From contig NZ_VCEK01000002.1 in assembly GCF_005862235.1 (NCBI RefSeq), positions 582,534 through 646,533 on the forward strand: a stretch of 64,000 nucleotides of DNA. The letters run 5' to 3'. Positions 15,048-23,109 of the stretch are shown here, piece by piece. Under the pieces are notes generated by a model. It was given only the letters and a program-made list of their open reading frames with translations. It was not told the DNA's origin and searched no databases. This DNA comes from Saccharomonospora piscinae (GTDB lineage Bacteria > Actinomycetota > Actinomycetes > Mycobacteriales > Pseudonocardiaceae). The position numbers were made by a program, and so were the translations under genes. Each line of letters begins with the position of its first letter. The first letter of the stretch is position 1.

Positions 15048-16766
15048 ATGACCGGGTACTCCGAAGACCCCGAGCACCCCGAGCACCCCGAGCATCCCGC
15101 GAAGCCGGACCAGCGGATGCGGGCCGACGTGGAGCCGGAGCCCGGGCGGGCCGACCGGCCCGCCAGGACCGACCGCGTCGTCTTCAGCGTGGCCGCGGTG
15201 ATCGCCCTCGCCATCGTGGCCTGGGGAGTCTCCTCGCCCAGCAGCCTGGCCGCCGTGGCGGACACGGCGCTGAACGGCGCGGTCATTCCGTACGGCGGGT
15301 GGGCGTTCGTCCTCACGGCGGGCGGGTTCGTGGTGTTCGCCCTGTGGATCGCCGTCAGCCGCTACGGCCGGATTCCGCTGGGCAGGGACGACGAGCTGCC
15401 GGAGTTTCGGACGGTCTCGTGGATCGCCATGATGTTCAGCGCCGGAATGGGCATCGGGCTCATGTTCTTCGGGGTGTTCGAGCCCGTGGCACACCTCACC
15501 AGCCCGCCGCCCGGCACGGTGCCCGCCAACTCCGACGACGCCGTGCATCTCGCGATGGCCACGACGCTGTTCCACTGGACCGTCCACCCCTGGGCGATCT
15601 ACTCGGTCGTCGGCCTGGCCATCGCCTACAGCGCGTTCCGCAGGCGGCGCAGCCAGTTGATCTCGGCCGTGTTCGAGCCGCTGATCGGCAGGCGGCGCAG
15701 CGAGGGGCCGCTGGGCAAGGCGATCGACGTCATGGCGATCTTCGCGACGCTGTTCGGTTCGGCTGCCTCGCTGGGGCTCGGCGCGTTGCAGGTCGGCGGC
15801 GGACTCGCCTCGGTGGGGTGGATCGACGATCCGGGCACCGGGCTGCTGGTGGTCATCATCGCGGTGCTGACCGTGGCGTTCGTGGCCTCGGCCGTCTCCG
15901 GGATCGCCAAAGGAATCCAGTGGCTTTCGAACATCAACATGGTGCTCGCCGCCCTGCTGGCCGTGTTCGTGCTGGTTGTCGGTCCGACGGTGCTGATCCT
16001 CAACCTGGTCCCGGGGGCCATCGGCGACTACCTGCGGGAACTGCCCGCGATGTCCGGGCGCACGGGGGTCACCGGCGGTGCCGACATGCAGGCGTGGCTG
16101 GGGAGCTGGACCGTCTTCTACTGGGCGTGGTGGATCTCCTGGACCCCGTTCGTGGGCATGTTCATCGCCCGGATCTCCCGTGGTCGCACGATCCGGCAGT
16201 TCGTGATCGGCGTGATCGCCGTACCCAGCGTCGTGAGCCTGGTCTGGTTCGCGATCTTCGGTGGCGCGGCGATCGAGGCGCAGCGTTCCGGCGTGGACAT
16301 CGCGGGCGCGGGCGGTGAGGAGGCGGCGACGTTCGCCCTGTTGGAGACCCTGCCGTGGTTCGTCCCGCTCGCCGTGCTGGTGATGCTGCTCGTGTCGATC
16401 TTCTTCGTGTCCGGTGCCGACGCGGCCTCGGTCGTGATGGGAACGCTGTCGCAGCGCGGGTCCGTCGGCCCGCACCGCAGGATCGTCATCTTCTGGGGTG
16501 TGGTGATGGGTGCCGTCGCGGCCGTGATGCTGCTGGTCGGCGGCGACGACGCGCTCACGGGGCTGCAGAACCTCACCATCCTCGTCGCGGTGCCGTTCGT
16601 GCTCGTCATGATCGCGTTGTGCGTCTCGCTGTACCGGGACCTGCGTCGCGATCCGCTGGTGACCAGTGAGGACGAGATCATGCGCTCGTTGCGGCGCCAG
16701 CACCACGACCGCGAGGCCGGGCGGGCCGCGACGCTGCGGCATCCGCTGCGCGGGCGCAGGCGGTAG
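15048..16766 (+). CDS. BCCT-family betaine/choline/carnitine transporter
   Basis: 572 residues with 12 predicted membrane segments. The BCCT signature WWISWTPFVGMFIARISRGRT (around residues 360-380) is intact, as are AGMGIGLMFFGVFEP and TLFHWTVHPWAIYSVVGLAIAY. The cytosolic N-terminus is acidic with an EHPEHPEHP triplet; the C-terminus is basic (REAGRAATLRHPLRGRRR), where BetP-type carriers sense osmotic state. It takes up compatible solutes with Na+ or H+. ATG 15048 follows AGGAAGGCGG. It diverges from copD by 77 bases. A second BCCT gene is at 60704. Confidence 0.92.
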   Translation: MTGYSEDPEHPEHPEHPAKPDQRMRADVEPEPGRADRPARTDRVVFSVAAVIALAIVAWGVSSPSSLAAVADTALNGAVIPYGGWAFVLTAGGFVVFALWIAVSRYGRIPLGRDDELPEFRTVSWIAMMFSAGMGIGLMFFGVFEPVAHLTSPPPGTVPANSDDAVHLAMATTLFHWTVHPWAIYSVVGLAIAYSAFRRRRSQLISAVFEPLIGRRRSEGPLGKAIDVMAIFATLFGSAASLGLGALQVGGGLASVGWIDDPGTGLLVVIIAVLTVAFVASAVSGIAKGIQWLSNINMVLAALLAVFVLVVGPTVLILNLVPGAIGDYLRELPAMSGRTGVTGGADMQAWLGSWTVFYWAWWISWTPFVGMFIARISRGRTIRQFVIGVIAVPSVVSLVWFAIFGGAAIEAQRSGVDIAGAGGEEAATFALLETLPWFVPLAVLVMLLVSIFFVSGADAASVVMGTLSQRGSVGPHRRIVIFWGVVMGAVAAVMLLVGGDDALTGLQNLTILVAVPFVLVMIALCVSLYRDLRRDPLVTSEDEIMRSLRRQHHDREAGRAATLRHPLRGRRR

Positions 16767-16822
16767 GGTCCGGCTCGGCTTTCCCGGCCGGGCCCCACCG
16801 CCTTCGGGAGGGCCGGAGCCCG

Positions 16823-17449
16823 TCAGTCCTCCGAGCGGCCCATGCGCAGGGCCACCACGAGGCCCGCCACCAGCAGCACGGCCGCACCCGCGAGCCAGAC
16901 CCACACCGGCACGCCGCCGGAGCCGTCCTCGCTCGCGGTCCGATCCTGCTCGGCGCCGTCCTCACCGGGAGCGGCACCGTCCTGCTGCTGTTGCTCGGCC
17001 CCGGAGTCACCGGAATCGCCCTGCCCGGCACCCGGCACCTCGGTGTCGGGCGCACCGCTGGCCTCGCCGGGCCCCGGCGCCGTCAGCGTGAACCGGATCT
17101 CGTCGGACACCGGGTGCCCGTCGGCGGAGAGGATGCGGTAGCCGACGACGTACTCCCCGGCTGGGCCGAGCGGGCGCAGCGGGGCGGTGACCGTGTCGCC
17201 GTCCACCGTCACGGTGCCCTCGGCCCACTGGTCGCCCTGCGGGCCGGTGAGGGCGACCTCGTTGACGTCGGCTTCCTGCACCGGCTGGTCGAACGTCAGC
17301 ACGACCTCGGTCGGCGCGGTGTCCAGCTCGTCGCCCTCGGCCGGCGCGGACGAGATGAGCACGTTGTGGGCGGAGGCGGGCAGTGCCGTCACGGCCAGGC
17401 CCACGAGCGCGACCGCGAGGGCGGTGACCAGCGCCGCGAGCCGCCTCAC
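16823..17449 (-). CDS. copC: CopC-domain copper-binding protein with C-terminal membrane anchor
   Basis: 208 residues. A signal peptide (1-~27) ends in ALPASA, followed directly by HNVLISSAPAEGDELDTAPTEVVLTFDQPV: His28 at the mature N-terminus is the conserved CopC copper ligand. RILSADGHPVSDEIRFTL is the second CopC motif, with a His ligand. A Gln/Gly/Asp-rich linker leads to a C-terminal membrane helix (VPVWVWLAGAAVLLVAGLVVAL). GTG 17449 overlaps the stop of the upstream YcnI gene in GTGA, implying translational coupling. Confidence 0.9.
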   Translation of the reverse strand: MRRLAALVTALAVALVGLAVTALPASAHNVLISSAPAEGDELDTAPTEVVLTFDQPVQEADVNEVALTGPQGDQWAEGTVTVDGDTVTAPLRPLGPAGEYVVGYRILSADGHPVSDEIRFTLTAPGPGEASGAPDTEVPGAGQGDSGDSGAEQQQQDGAAPGEDGAEQDRTASEDGSGGVPVWVWLAGAAVLLVAGLVVALRMGRSED

Positions 17450-18165
17450 GACCGGCCTGCCTTCCTGGCGCGCAGCGTGGCGCCCACGCCGAGGCCGAAT
17501 CCCAGCGCGCCGAGTGCCAGGCCCACGCCGCCGAGCCAGCGGGCGGTCTCGTCGGTCGAGTCGCCGCCGTCGGCGTCGCTGGCGCTGTCGGCGCTGCCGG
17601 TGTCCTCCTCGGCCGCACCTGCTCCGCCGTGGCCGTGGCCGTCTCCCGAGGATGCGGCGAGTTCCACGACGGGGGCGGGCCGCTCGGGCTCGTCGCCGGT
17701 CGTGGGGTCCTCGTCCCAGTTCACCACGGTGCCGTCGGAGTAGGTCTGCGCGGCGGGCAGCACCATCGTGTCCACGTCCTCGGGCAGGGAGCCGAGCACG
17801 AGTTCGAACTCCTCGTACGACGCGGTGCCCGCCGCGATCTCGTGCCCGTCCTCGGCCGTCCAGGTGACGGCGGTGACGACGTTGTCGTCCTTGCTCACCT
17901 CGGCGGTCCACCCCGCGACGGGCTTGGTCCGCGCGGTGGTGATGCCGTACTCGGCGGGCAGCGTGACCTCCACCTTCGTGGTGCCCACCTCCTGCTCCTC
18001 GTTGGGCACCCGGAGCGCGACGGCCCCGTAGCCGCCCTGCTCCGGCGGGTCGCCGTAGACGTTGGCGGTGACGTGGGCCGAGGCGAGGCCGCCCGCCAGC
18101 AGCAGGCTCGTGGTGGCGGCGGCGGTGACGACCGCGCCGCGCACAAAACGTCGATTTGTCGACAA
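17446..18165 (-). CDS. ycnI: YcnI-family (DUF1775) copper-associated protein
   Basis: 239 residues. A signal peptide ends LASA, and the mature protein begins HVTANVYGDPPEQGGYGAVALRVPNEE. The mature N-terminal His and a Trp further on (VAGWTAEV) are the copper-site residues of DUF1775. A C-terminal Gly/His/Asp-rich linker (GDGHGHGGAG) and membrane helix (LGGVGLALGALGFGLGVGATL) anchor it. TTG 18165 is chosen for its 8-base spacing to AGGAGG (18174-18179); a second TTG is one codon earlier. It sits between a membrane-protein gene and copC in one operon. It is thought to act as a copper metallochaperone. Confidence 0.88.
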   Translation of the reverse strand: MSTNRRFVRGAVVTAAATTSLLLAGGLASAHVTANVYGDPPEQGGYGAVALRVPNEEQEVGTTKVEVTLPAEYGITTARTKPVAGWTAEVSKDDNVVTAVTWTAEDGHEIAAGTASYEEFELVLGSLPEDVDTMVLPAAQTYSDGTVVNWDEDPTTGDEPERPAPVVELAASSGDGHGHGGAGAAEEDTGSADSASDADGGDSTDETARWLGGVGLALGALGFGLGVGATLRARKAGRS

Positions 18166-18209
18166 CAAAGGATCCTCCTGATCCGGGGAATGGTGACTGC
18201 GTCGATCGA

Positions 18210-18737
18210 TCAGGAGGTGGGTGGTGGTCCGCGCAACGGGTGGGCCCTGCGGAGCAGGACCTCGACGGCGCGGAAGGCGCCCTGGGGCGTGCCGCCGAGG
18301 GGCGCGGTTCCCTCGGGCGCCGGTGAGCCGCACACCACCACGAACAGCACTCGCAGTGCCCACAGCGCGCTGATCGCTACGGCGAGCATCGCCTCGGCGT
18401 GGGCCAGGACCAGTGCCGTGACCACCGTGGCGACGACATGGCACGCCAACATGGCCGGGCCCTCCACCGCGTGCCCGGACAGCTCCCCGAGAACGAGGTG
18501 GGTGACGAGCTGCGCACCGCCGAGGACCAGCAGGATGCCGCCCCGGCCCCGGGTCTGCGATGCGAGCGCGGTGGACACCCAGCCGATCAGCACGGTCATC
18601 GCGACGGTGGGAACCAGGTGGGGCAGGTGCCCGCCCCCGAGTGTGTGTGCCGTCACACTGAGAATGGCCGAGCAGCTCGCGAGCAGAACGCCCCGGATTC
18701 CGCGCAGTGCGCGGTCGGGGGCTCGGCTGCGGCTCAC
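18210..18737 (-). CDS. Hypothetical membrane protein, first gene of the copper operon
   Basis: 175 residues with four to five hydrophobic helices and membrane-embedded His residues (TAHTLGGGHLPHLVP, GAQLVTHLVLGELSGHAVEGPAMLACHVVATVV). Such His-rich helices fit metal handling, and similar proteins are found next to YcnI/CopC genes, but I cannot name the family. GTG 18737 is supported by a TAGGCT -10 hexamer on the minus strand (18745-18750) with a seven-base gap, so the operon probably starts here as a leaderless mRNA. ycnI follows after 44 bases. Confidence 0.75.
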   Translation of the reverse strand: MSRSRAPDRALRGIRGVLLASCSAILSVTAHTLGGGHLPHLVPTVAMTVLIGWVSTALASQTRGRGGILLVLGGAQLVTHLVLGELSGHAVEGPAMLACHVVATVVTALVLAHAEAMLAVAISALWALRVLFVVVCGSPAPEGTAPLGGTPQGAFRAVEVLLRRAHPLRGPPPTS

Positions 18738-18858
18738 GAAGACCAGCCTATGGGATGGACCGGTCGAGACGAATCCCGTCCATTGCTTGCTACTTGCGCG
18801 AGGATCGTGAATTGTAATTGCGCCACTGACATCTGCCAAGCGACCGAGCGGGTGGTCC

Positions 18859-19506
18859 ATGAGTCTATTCGAGTACGTAGCCGATCGATGGGAGCGGTTG
18901 TCGCTCCAGGCGTTCCTCCACGTGAGTGAGGTCGTGCAGGCGACGATCATCGCGGCGGTGCTCGGGGTCCTGATCGGCATCGCGGTCTACCGCAGCCCCG
19001 CCGGGTCCGCGGTCGCCACCGCGCTGGCCAGCGCGATCCTCACGATCCCGTCGTTCGCGCTGCTGGGGCTGCTGATTCCGGTGGTCGGGCTGGGGGCGAC
19101 CCCCACGATGATCGCGCTGGTGCTGTACGCGCTGCTGCCGATCACCCGCAACACGATCGTCGGGCTCGCCGGGGTCGACCCCGCGATCAGCGACGCGGCC
19201 AAGGGCATCGGGATGAACCGCGTGTCGGTCCTCAGCAGGGTGGAACTCCGACTCGCCTGGCCGGCCATCCTCGCCGGGATGCGGGTCGCCACGCAGATGT
19301 TGATGGGCATCGCGGTGATCGCGGCCTACGCCAAGGGCCCTGGCCTCGGCAGCGAGGTGTTCTCGGGCCTGACCAGGGCGGGCAGCGCCAACGCGACCAA
19401 CCAGGCGCTGGCCGGGACGCTCGGCGTCGTGATCCTCGCCCTGCTGCTGGAGGGCGTCTACTTCCTGATCGCTCGCCTCACCGTTTCGAGGGGTATTCGT
19501 GGTTGA
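18859..19506 (+). CDS. opuCB: Glycine betaine/choline ABC transporter permease (OpuCB type)
   Basis: 215 residues, five to six membrane helices. The binding-protein-dependent permease EAA loop is AAKGIGMNRVSVLSRVELRLAWPAILAGMR. Strong resemblance to ProW/OpuCB permeases (LTIPSFALLGLLIPVVGLG, ALLPITRNTIVGLAGVDP). ATG 18859 opens a four-gene operon; the next gene overlaps by 8 bases. With 20680 it forms the heterodimeric channel of an osmolyte importer. It diverges from the copper operon across about 120 bases. Confidence 0.92.
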   Translation: MSLFEYVADRWERLSLQAFLHVSEVVQATIIAAVLGVLIGIAVYRSPAGSAVATALASAILTIPSFALLGLLIPVVGLGATPTMIALVLYALLPITRNTIVGLAGVDPAISDAAKGIGMNRVSVLSRVELRLAWPAILAGMRVATQMLMGIAVIAAYAKGPGLGSEVFSGLTRAGSANATNQALAGTLGVVILALLLEGVYFLIARLTVSRGIRG

Positions 19507-20683
19507 CACAGTGTCTGACCAGGCTGACCAGCCCACTGGCGCCGAAATCCAGTTGGAGAACGTCACCAAGCGCTATCCGGGCAGCGCGGAACCCGCTGTG
19601 GCCGACGTCAGCATGACGATCCCGGCCGGCAAGATCGTGATTCTCGTCGGCCCTTCGGGGTGCGGCAAGACCACCACGATGCGGATGATCAACCGGTTGA
19701 TCGAGCCGACGTCGGGCCGCATCACCATCGGCGGCGAGGACGTCCAGGCGATCGACGGCGACCGGCTGCGCCGCAAGATCGGCTATGCCATCCAGCAGGC
19801 CGGGCTGTTCCCGCACTTCACCGTGGCGCAGAACATCGCGGTGGTGCCGGGCCTGCTCAAGTGGGACCGCAAGCGCATCAGCGACCGGGTCGACGAGCTG
19901 ATGGACCTGGTGGGGCTCGACGCGGGCGAGTTCCGGGACCGCTATCCCCGCCAGCTCTCGGGCGGGCAGCAGCAGCGCGTCGGCGTGGCCAGGGCGCTCG
20001 CCGCCGACCCGCCCGCTCTGCTCATGGACGAGCCGTTCGGAGCGGTGGACCCCATTACCAGGGGCAATCTCCAGGACGAGTTGCTGCGGCTCCAGTCGGA
20101 CCTGCGCAAGACGATCGTGTTCGTCACCCACGACTTCGACGAGGCCGTGAAGCTGGGCGACAAGATCGCGGTGCTCGGTGACCAGTCGTCCATCCAGCAG
20201 TACGACACGCCGGAGGCAATCCTGGCCAACCCGGCCAACGACATGGTGGCCGGGTTCGTCGGCGCGGGCGCGTCGCTCAAGCAGCTGACCCTGCTGCGCG
20301 TGCGCGACGTCAGCTACAGCGACAACACGCTCACCGCGTCGGCCGCCGACACCACCCCGGCGGCCCTGCGCACGCGGATGACCGAGCAGGGCCGGACCTA
20401 CGCGCTGGTGCTCGACCGGCGGCGCAGGCCCGTCCGGTGGGTCCACGTCCGCGACCTTGGCGCGGCGACCTCGCTGGTGACGGCGGGCAGGCCGGTCGGC
20501 GACGCGGTGAGCACCCAGTCGACGCTGCAGGACGCCCTGGAGGCGATCCTCGCCGAGGGCGGAAACGCGGTGGTCACCGGCTCGCGCGGCGAGTACGTCG
20601 GCACCATCGACATCGCCACCGTCACCGACACCATCCAGCAGCTGCGCACCGAGCACGTCGAGGCGGGACGGGGTGAGGCATGA
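19499..20683 (+). CDS. opuCA: Glycine betaine/choline ABC transporter ATPase (OpuCA type)
   Basis: 394 residues. Walker A GPSGCGKTT (51-59), Q-loop IGYAIQQAGLFPH, signature LSGGQQQR (153-160), Walker B LLMDEP (174-179), switch His in FVTHDFDEA. A C-terminal region from about 270 (TYALVLDRRRRPVRWVHVRDL, NAVVTGSRGEYVGTIDIATV) contains CBS-type motifs, which in OpuA/OpuC ATPases sense ionic strength or nucleotides. GTG 19499 overlaps the upstream stop; an internal GTG at 19511 is an alternative. The next permease gene begins in an ATGA overlap. Confidence 0.93.
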   Translation: MVDTVSDQADQPTGAEIQLENVTKRYPGSAEPAVADVSMTIPAGKIVILVGPSGCGKTTTMRMINRLIEPTSGRITIGGEDVQAIDGDRLRRKIGYAIQQAGLFPHFTVAQNIAVVPGLLKWDRKRISDRVDELMDLVGLDAGEFRDRYPRQLSGGQQQRVGVARALAADPPALLMDEPFGAVDPITRGNLQDELLRLQSDLRKTIVFVTHDFDEAVKLGDKIAVLGDQSSIQQYDTPEAILANPANDMVAGFVGAGASLKQLTLLRVRDVSYSDNTLTASAADTTPAALRTRMTEQGRTYALVLDRRRRPVRWVHVRDLGAATSLVTAGRPVGDAVSTQSTLQDALEAILAEGGNAVVTGSRGEYVGTIDIATVTDTIQQLRTEHVEAGRGEA

Positions 20684-21456
20684 CCACCACGGAGCTCTCG
20701 GGGTTCTCCACGGAATCGGGCTCGACCAGAGCCGAGCGCGTCCGCCTGCTGGCCCAGCCCGCCGTGGTGGTCGTGCTGGTCGGTGCCGTGGTGACGTGGG
20801 CGCTGACCCGTGAAAGCGACGCCATCGAGGCCGAGCTGCTGACCGGCGGCGAGCTGCTGACCAAGACGTGGGAGCACCTGCTGATCACCGCGGTCGTGAC
20901 GGCGATCGTGGTGGGGATCGCGGTGCCGCTCGGCGTGGTGCTCACGCGCTCGTGGGCACGACCGGTGTCGCCGGTGTTCATCGGCATCGCCAACATCGGC
21001 CAGGCCGCCCCGGCGCTCGGTGTGCTGGTGCTGTTCTTCCTGTGGAGCGAGTGGGAGGGCCTGTGGGCGGCGGCGCTGCCCATCGCCTTCTACTCACTGC
21101 TGCCCGTGCTGCGCAACACCATCGTCGGGATCGACTCGGTGGACCCGGCGCTGGTCGACGCGGGCAGGGGCATCGGCATGTCGTCGTCGGCGGTGCTCCT
21201 GCGCATCGAGCTGCCGCTCGCCGTGCCGTTGATCCTCGCGGGGCTGCGCACCTCGCTCGTGCTGGCCGTGGGCACGGCCACGCTGGCGTTCTTCGTCAAC
21301 GGCGGCGGGCTCGGTGAGCTGGTAGACGCGGGCTACAAGCTCAACCGCACGTCGGTGCTGGTGGTCGGTGCCGTGCTATCCGTGGGCCTCGCCCTGATCG
21401 TGGACTGGCTCGGTGCGCTGCTGGAGAACTACCTCGGACCGAAGGGACTGACATGA
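20680..21456 (+). CDS. opuCD: Second osmolyte ABC transporter permease (OpuCD type)
   Basis: 258 residues, about six membrane helices, with EAA loop GRGIGMSSSAVLLRIELPLAVPLILAGLR. It is paralogous to the permease at 18859 but has a longer N-terminus. ATG 20680 overlaps the ATPase stop (ATGA) and its own stop overlaps the next start (ATGA at 21453), so the four genes are translationally coupled. Confidence 0.92.
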   Translation: MTTTELSGFSTESGSTRAERVRLLAQPAVVVVLVGAVVTWALTRESDAIEAELLTGGELLTKTWEHLLITAVVTAIVVGIAVPLGVVLTRSWARPVSPVFIGIANIGQAAPALGVLVLFFLWSEWEGLWAAALPIAFYSLLPVLRNTIVGIDSVDPALVDAGRGIGMSSSAVLLRIELPLAVPLILAGLRTSLVLAVGTATLAFFVNGGGLGELVDAGYKLNRTSVLVVGAVLSVGLALIVDWLGALLENYLGPKGLT

Positions 21457-22442
21457 GCACCTCAGGCGTGGCCAGGCGGGTGCGGGCCCTGCTCGCCGTC
21501 GTGCCGCTCATGGCAGTGGGCGCGTGCGGGCTGAACCTGAACGCCGCGCTGCCGTTCGACGTGCAGCCCGGGTCGATCCGTGCGGTGCCGGAGCTCGACG
21601 GCGTCGAGGTCACGGTGGGGTCGAAGGACTTCACCGAACAGATCATTCTCGGCTACATCGCCGAGCTGGCCCTGGAGGCCGCGGGCGCCGAGACGATCGA
21701 CCTCACCAACATCAGCGGGTCGAACAGCTCGCGGTACGCACTGCTGAACGGGCAGGTCGACCTCCAGTGGGAGTACACCGGCACGGCGTGGCTGTCCTAC
21801 CTCGGCAACGACGAGCCGCTGCCCACCGAGCAGGAGCAGTACGAGGTCGTGCGGGAGGCGGACCTGGCCGAGAACGGTGTCGTGTGGCTGCCGTACTCGC
21901 AGGTCAACAACACCTACGCCTTCGCGACCACGGAGGCGTACGCCCAGGAACACGACCTGCGCACGATGAGCGACGTCACGGACTTTCTGAAGGAGAACCC
22001 GCAGGAGGCCGTGTTCTGCATCGAGACCGAGTTCGCGAACCGGCCGGACGGGATGCCGGGCGTGCAGGAGACCTACGGGTTCCCGACGACCACCACGAAG
22101 ACGTTCGGGACCGGCGCCATCTACGCCGCGGTGGACAACGGGACCTGCAACTTCGGCGAGGTGTTCACCACCGACGGTCGCATCGCGGGGCTGGACCTGC
22201 GGGTCATCGAGGACGACAAGCAGTTCTTCCCGCAGTACAACGCCTCGGTGACGTTGCGGGAGGACTTCGCGTCCGAGCACCCGCAGCTCGCCGACGTCAT
22301 GGCGCCCGTCACGGAGGCGCTGGACAACGAGGAGATCATCGAGCTGAACAAGCAGGTGGACGTGGACGGCCGCGACGCGGCCACGGTCGCGAGGGACTGG
22401 ATGGTGGAGCAGGGCTTCATCACGGTGCCGGACGGCCAGTAA
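21453..22442 (+). CDS. opuCC: Osmolyte-binding lipoprotein (OpuCC/ProX type)
   Basis: 329 residues. Lipobox AVGAC places the lipidated cysteine at residue 25. The mature OpuAC domain starts near GVEVTVGSKDFTEQIILGYIAELALEAAG, the KDFTEQ motif being characteristic of choline/betaine/carnitine-binding proteins. The aromatic residues WEYTGTAWLSYLG and the Tyr-rich strands fit a cation-pi cage for a quaternary ammonium. It is the last gene of the operon and is followed by three 21-bp repeat units. Confidence 0.92.
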   Translation: MSTSGVARRVRALLAVVPLMAVGACGLNLNAALPFDVQPGSIRAVPELDGVEVTVGSKDFTEQIILGYIAELALEAAGAETIDLTNISGSNSSRYALLNGQVDLQWEYTGTAWLSYLGNDEPLPTEQEQYEVVREADLAENGVVWLPYSQVNNTYAFATTEAYAQEHDLRTMSDVTDFLKENPQEAVFCIETEFANRPDGMPGVQETYGFPTTTTKTFGTGAIYAAVDNGTCNFGEVFTTDGRIAGLDLRVIEDDKQFFPQYNASVTLREDFASEHPQLADVMAPVTEALDNEEIIELNKQVDVDGRDAATVARDWMVEQGFITVPDGQ

Positions 22443-22444
22443 CT

Positions 22445-22507
22445 CCGTGTCCGCAGATTACGTAGCCGTGTCCTCAGCCCGCGTAGCCGTGTTCGCGGTT
22501 CAGGGAG
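22445..22507 (+). repeat. Three 21-bp tandem units between convergent genes
   Basis: Units start at 22445, 22466 and 22487. The first two share CCGTGTC-CAG-GTAG positions and the third is degenerate. They begin three bases after the opuCC stop and run just into the 3' end of the opposing gene. They could be a transcription-end element or a dispersed intergenic repeat. Confidence 0.55.
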
Positions 22508-22997
22508 CCTCGCCGGGAGCGTGAATCCCCAGCCTGCGCAGCACCTCGGTCTCCACGGTGTCCAGTTCGGCCCCGACCGCGCGGTGAGCCGCCTTGCGGC
22601 GCGCGGCCGGCATGCGCTCGGCCGCGCGCACCGAGGCGGTGAGCTGTTCGAGCGTGCCGCGCGAGCGGGTGACGAACTCCCGGTCGTCCGCGGTGGCCCG
22701 GGAAGCGTTCGCGAGCTGGGTGAGTCCGTCGGCGGCCCCCGCGATGCGGGCGAGCAGCATGCCGCCTCTGCCGCTGTACTCGGGTAGCTGCGCCACGTCG
22801 ATGCCCAGCCGCCGCGCGTGCTGCCGGTCGTAGGCCTCCCGAAGCGCTCCGGCCGCGCGCACTAGCAGCGGCGCGAGCGCGGGCACGGCGGCGGGAACGA
22901 CGACCTTCGCCACCTTCACGGCGTTCTTGGCGCGTTTCGGCGTGATCCCGGTGTCGTCGCCGGTTCCGCCGTGTGCTCGCTTCGCCCTGCGGCCCAT
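22500..22997 (-). CDS. DUF6474-type conserved actinobacterial protein
   Basis: 165 residues. Basic N-terminus (MGRRAKRAHGG...TPKRAKNAVKVAKVV), a helical hydrophobic stretch VPAAVPALAPLLVRAAGALREAYDRQHARRLGI, and long amphipathic helices to the end (LEQLTASVRAAERMPAARRKAAHRAVGAELDTVETEVLRRLGI). This matches my recollection of the DUF6474 family found through actinomycetes; function unknown. ATG 22997 has AAGGGA seven bases upstream; GTG 23000 is equally possible. It is divergent from the nuclease at 23110. Confidence 0.75.
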   Translation of the reverse strand: MGRRAKRAHGGTGDDTGITPKRAKNAVKVAKVVVPAAVPALAPLLVRAAGALREAYDRQHARRLGIDVAQLPEYSGRGGMLLARIAGAADGLTQLANASRATADDREFVTRSRGTLEQLTASVRAAERMPAARRKAAHRAVGAELDTVETEVLRRLGIHAPGEAP

Positions 22998-23109
22998 CAC
23001 CGGGTCCCTTCGTCGTGCTGGTGCCTGCGGTGTTCGATCGTGAACTTACTGGCCGCCTCCGGCGCGGGCACGTCGGCTCCGTGTCAGTGGCCTCTCATAC
23101 AGTGAAGGC

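Noticed and set aside
14949-16904. 651-codon minus-strand frame opposite the BCCT gene
   Set aside because: Antisense of a transporter with intact signature; the analogous 600-codon frame at 60611-62413 opposite the second BCCT shows the same artefact.
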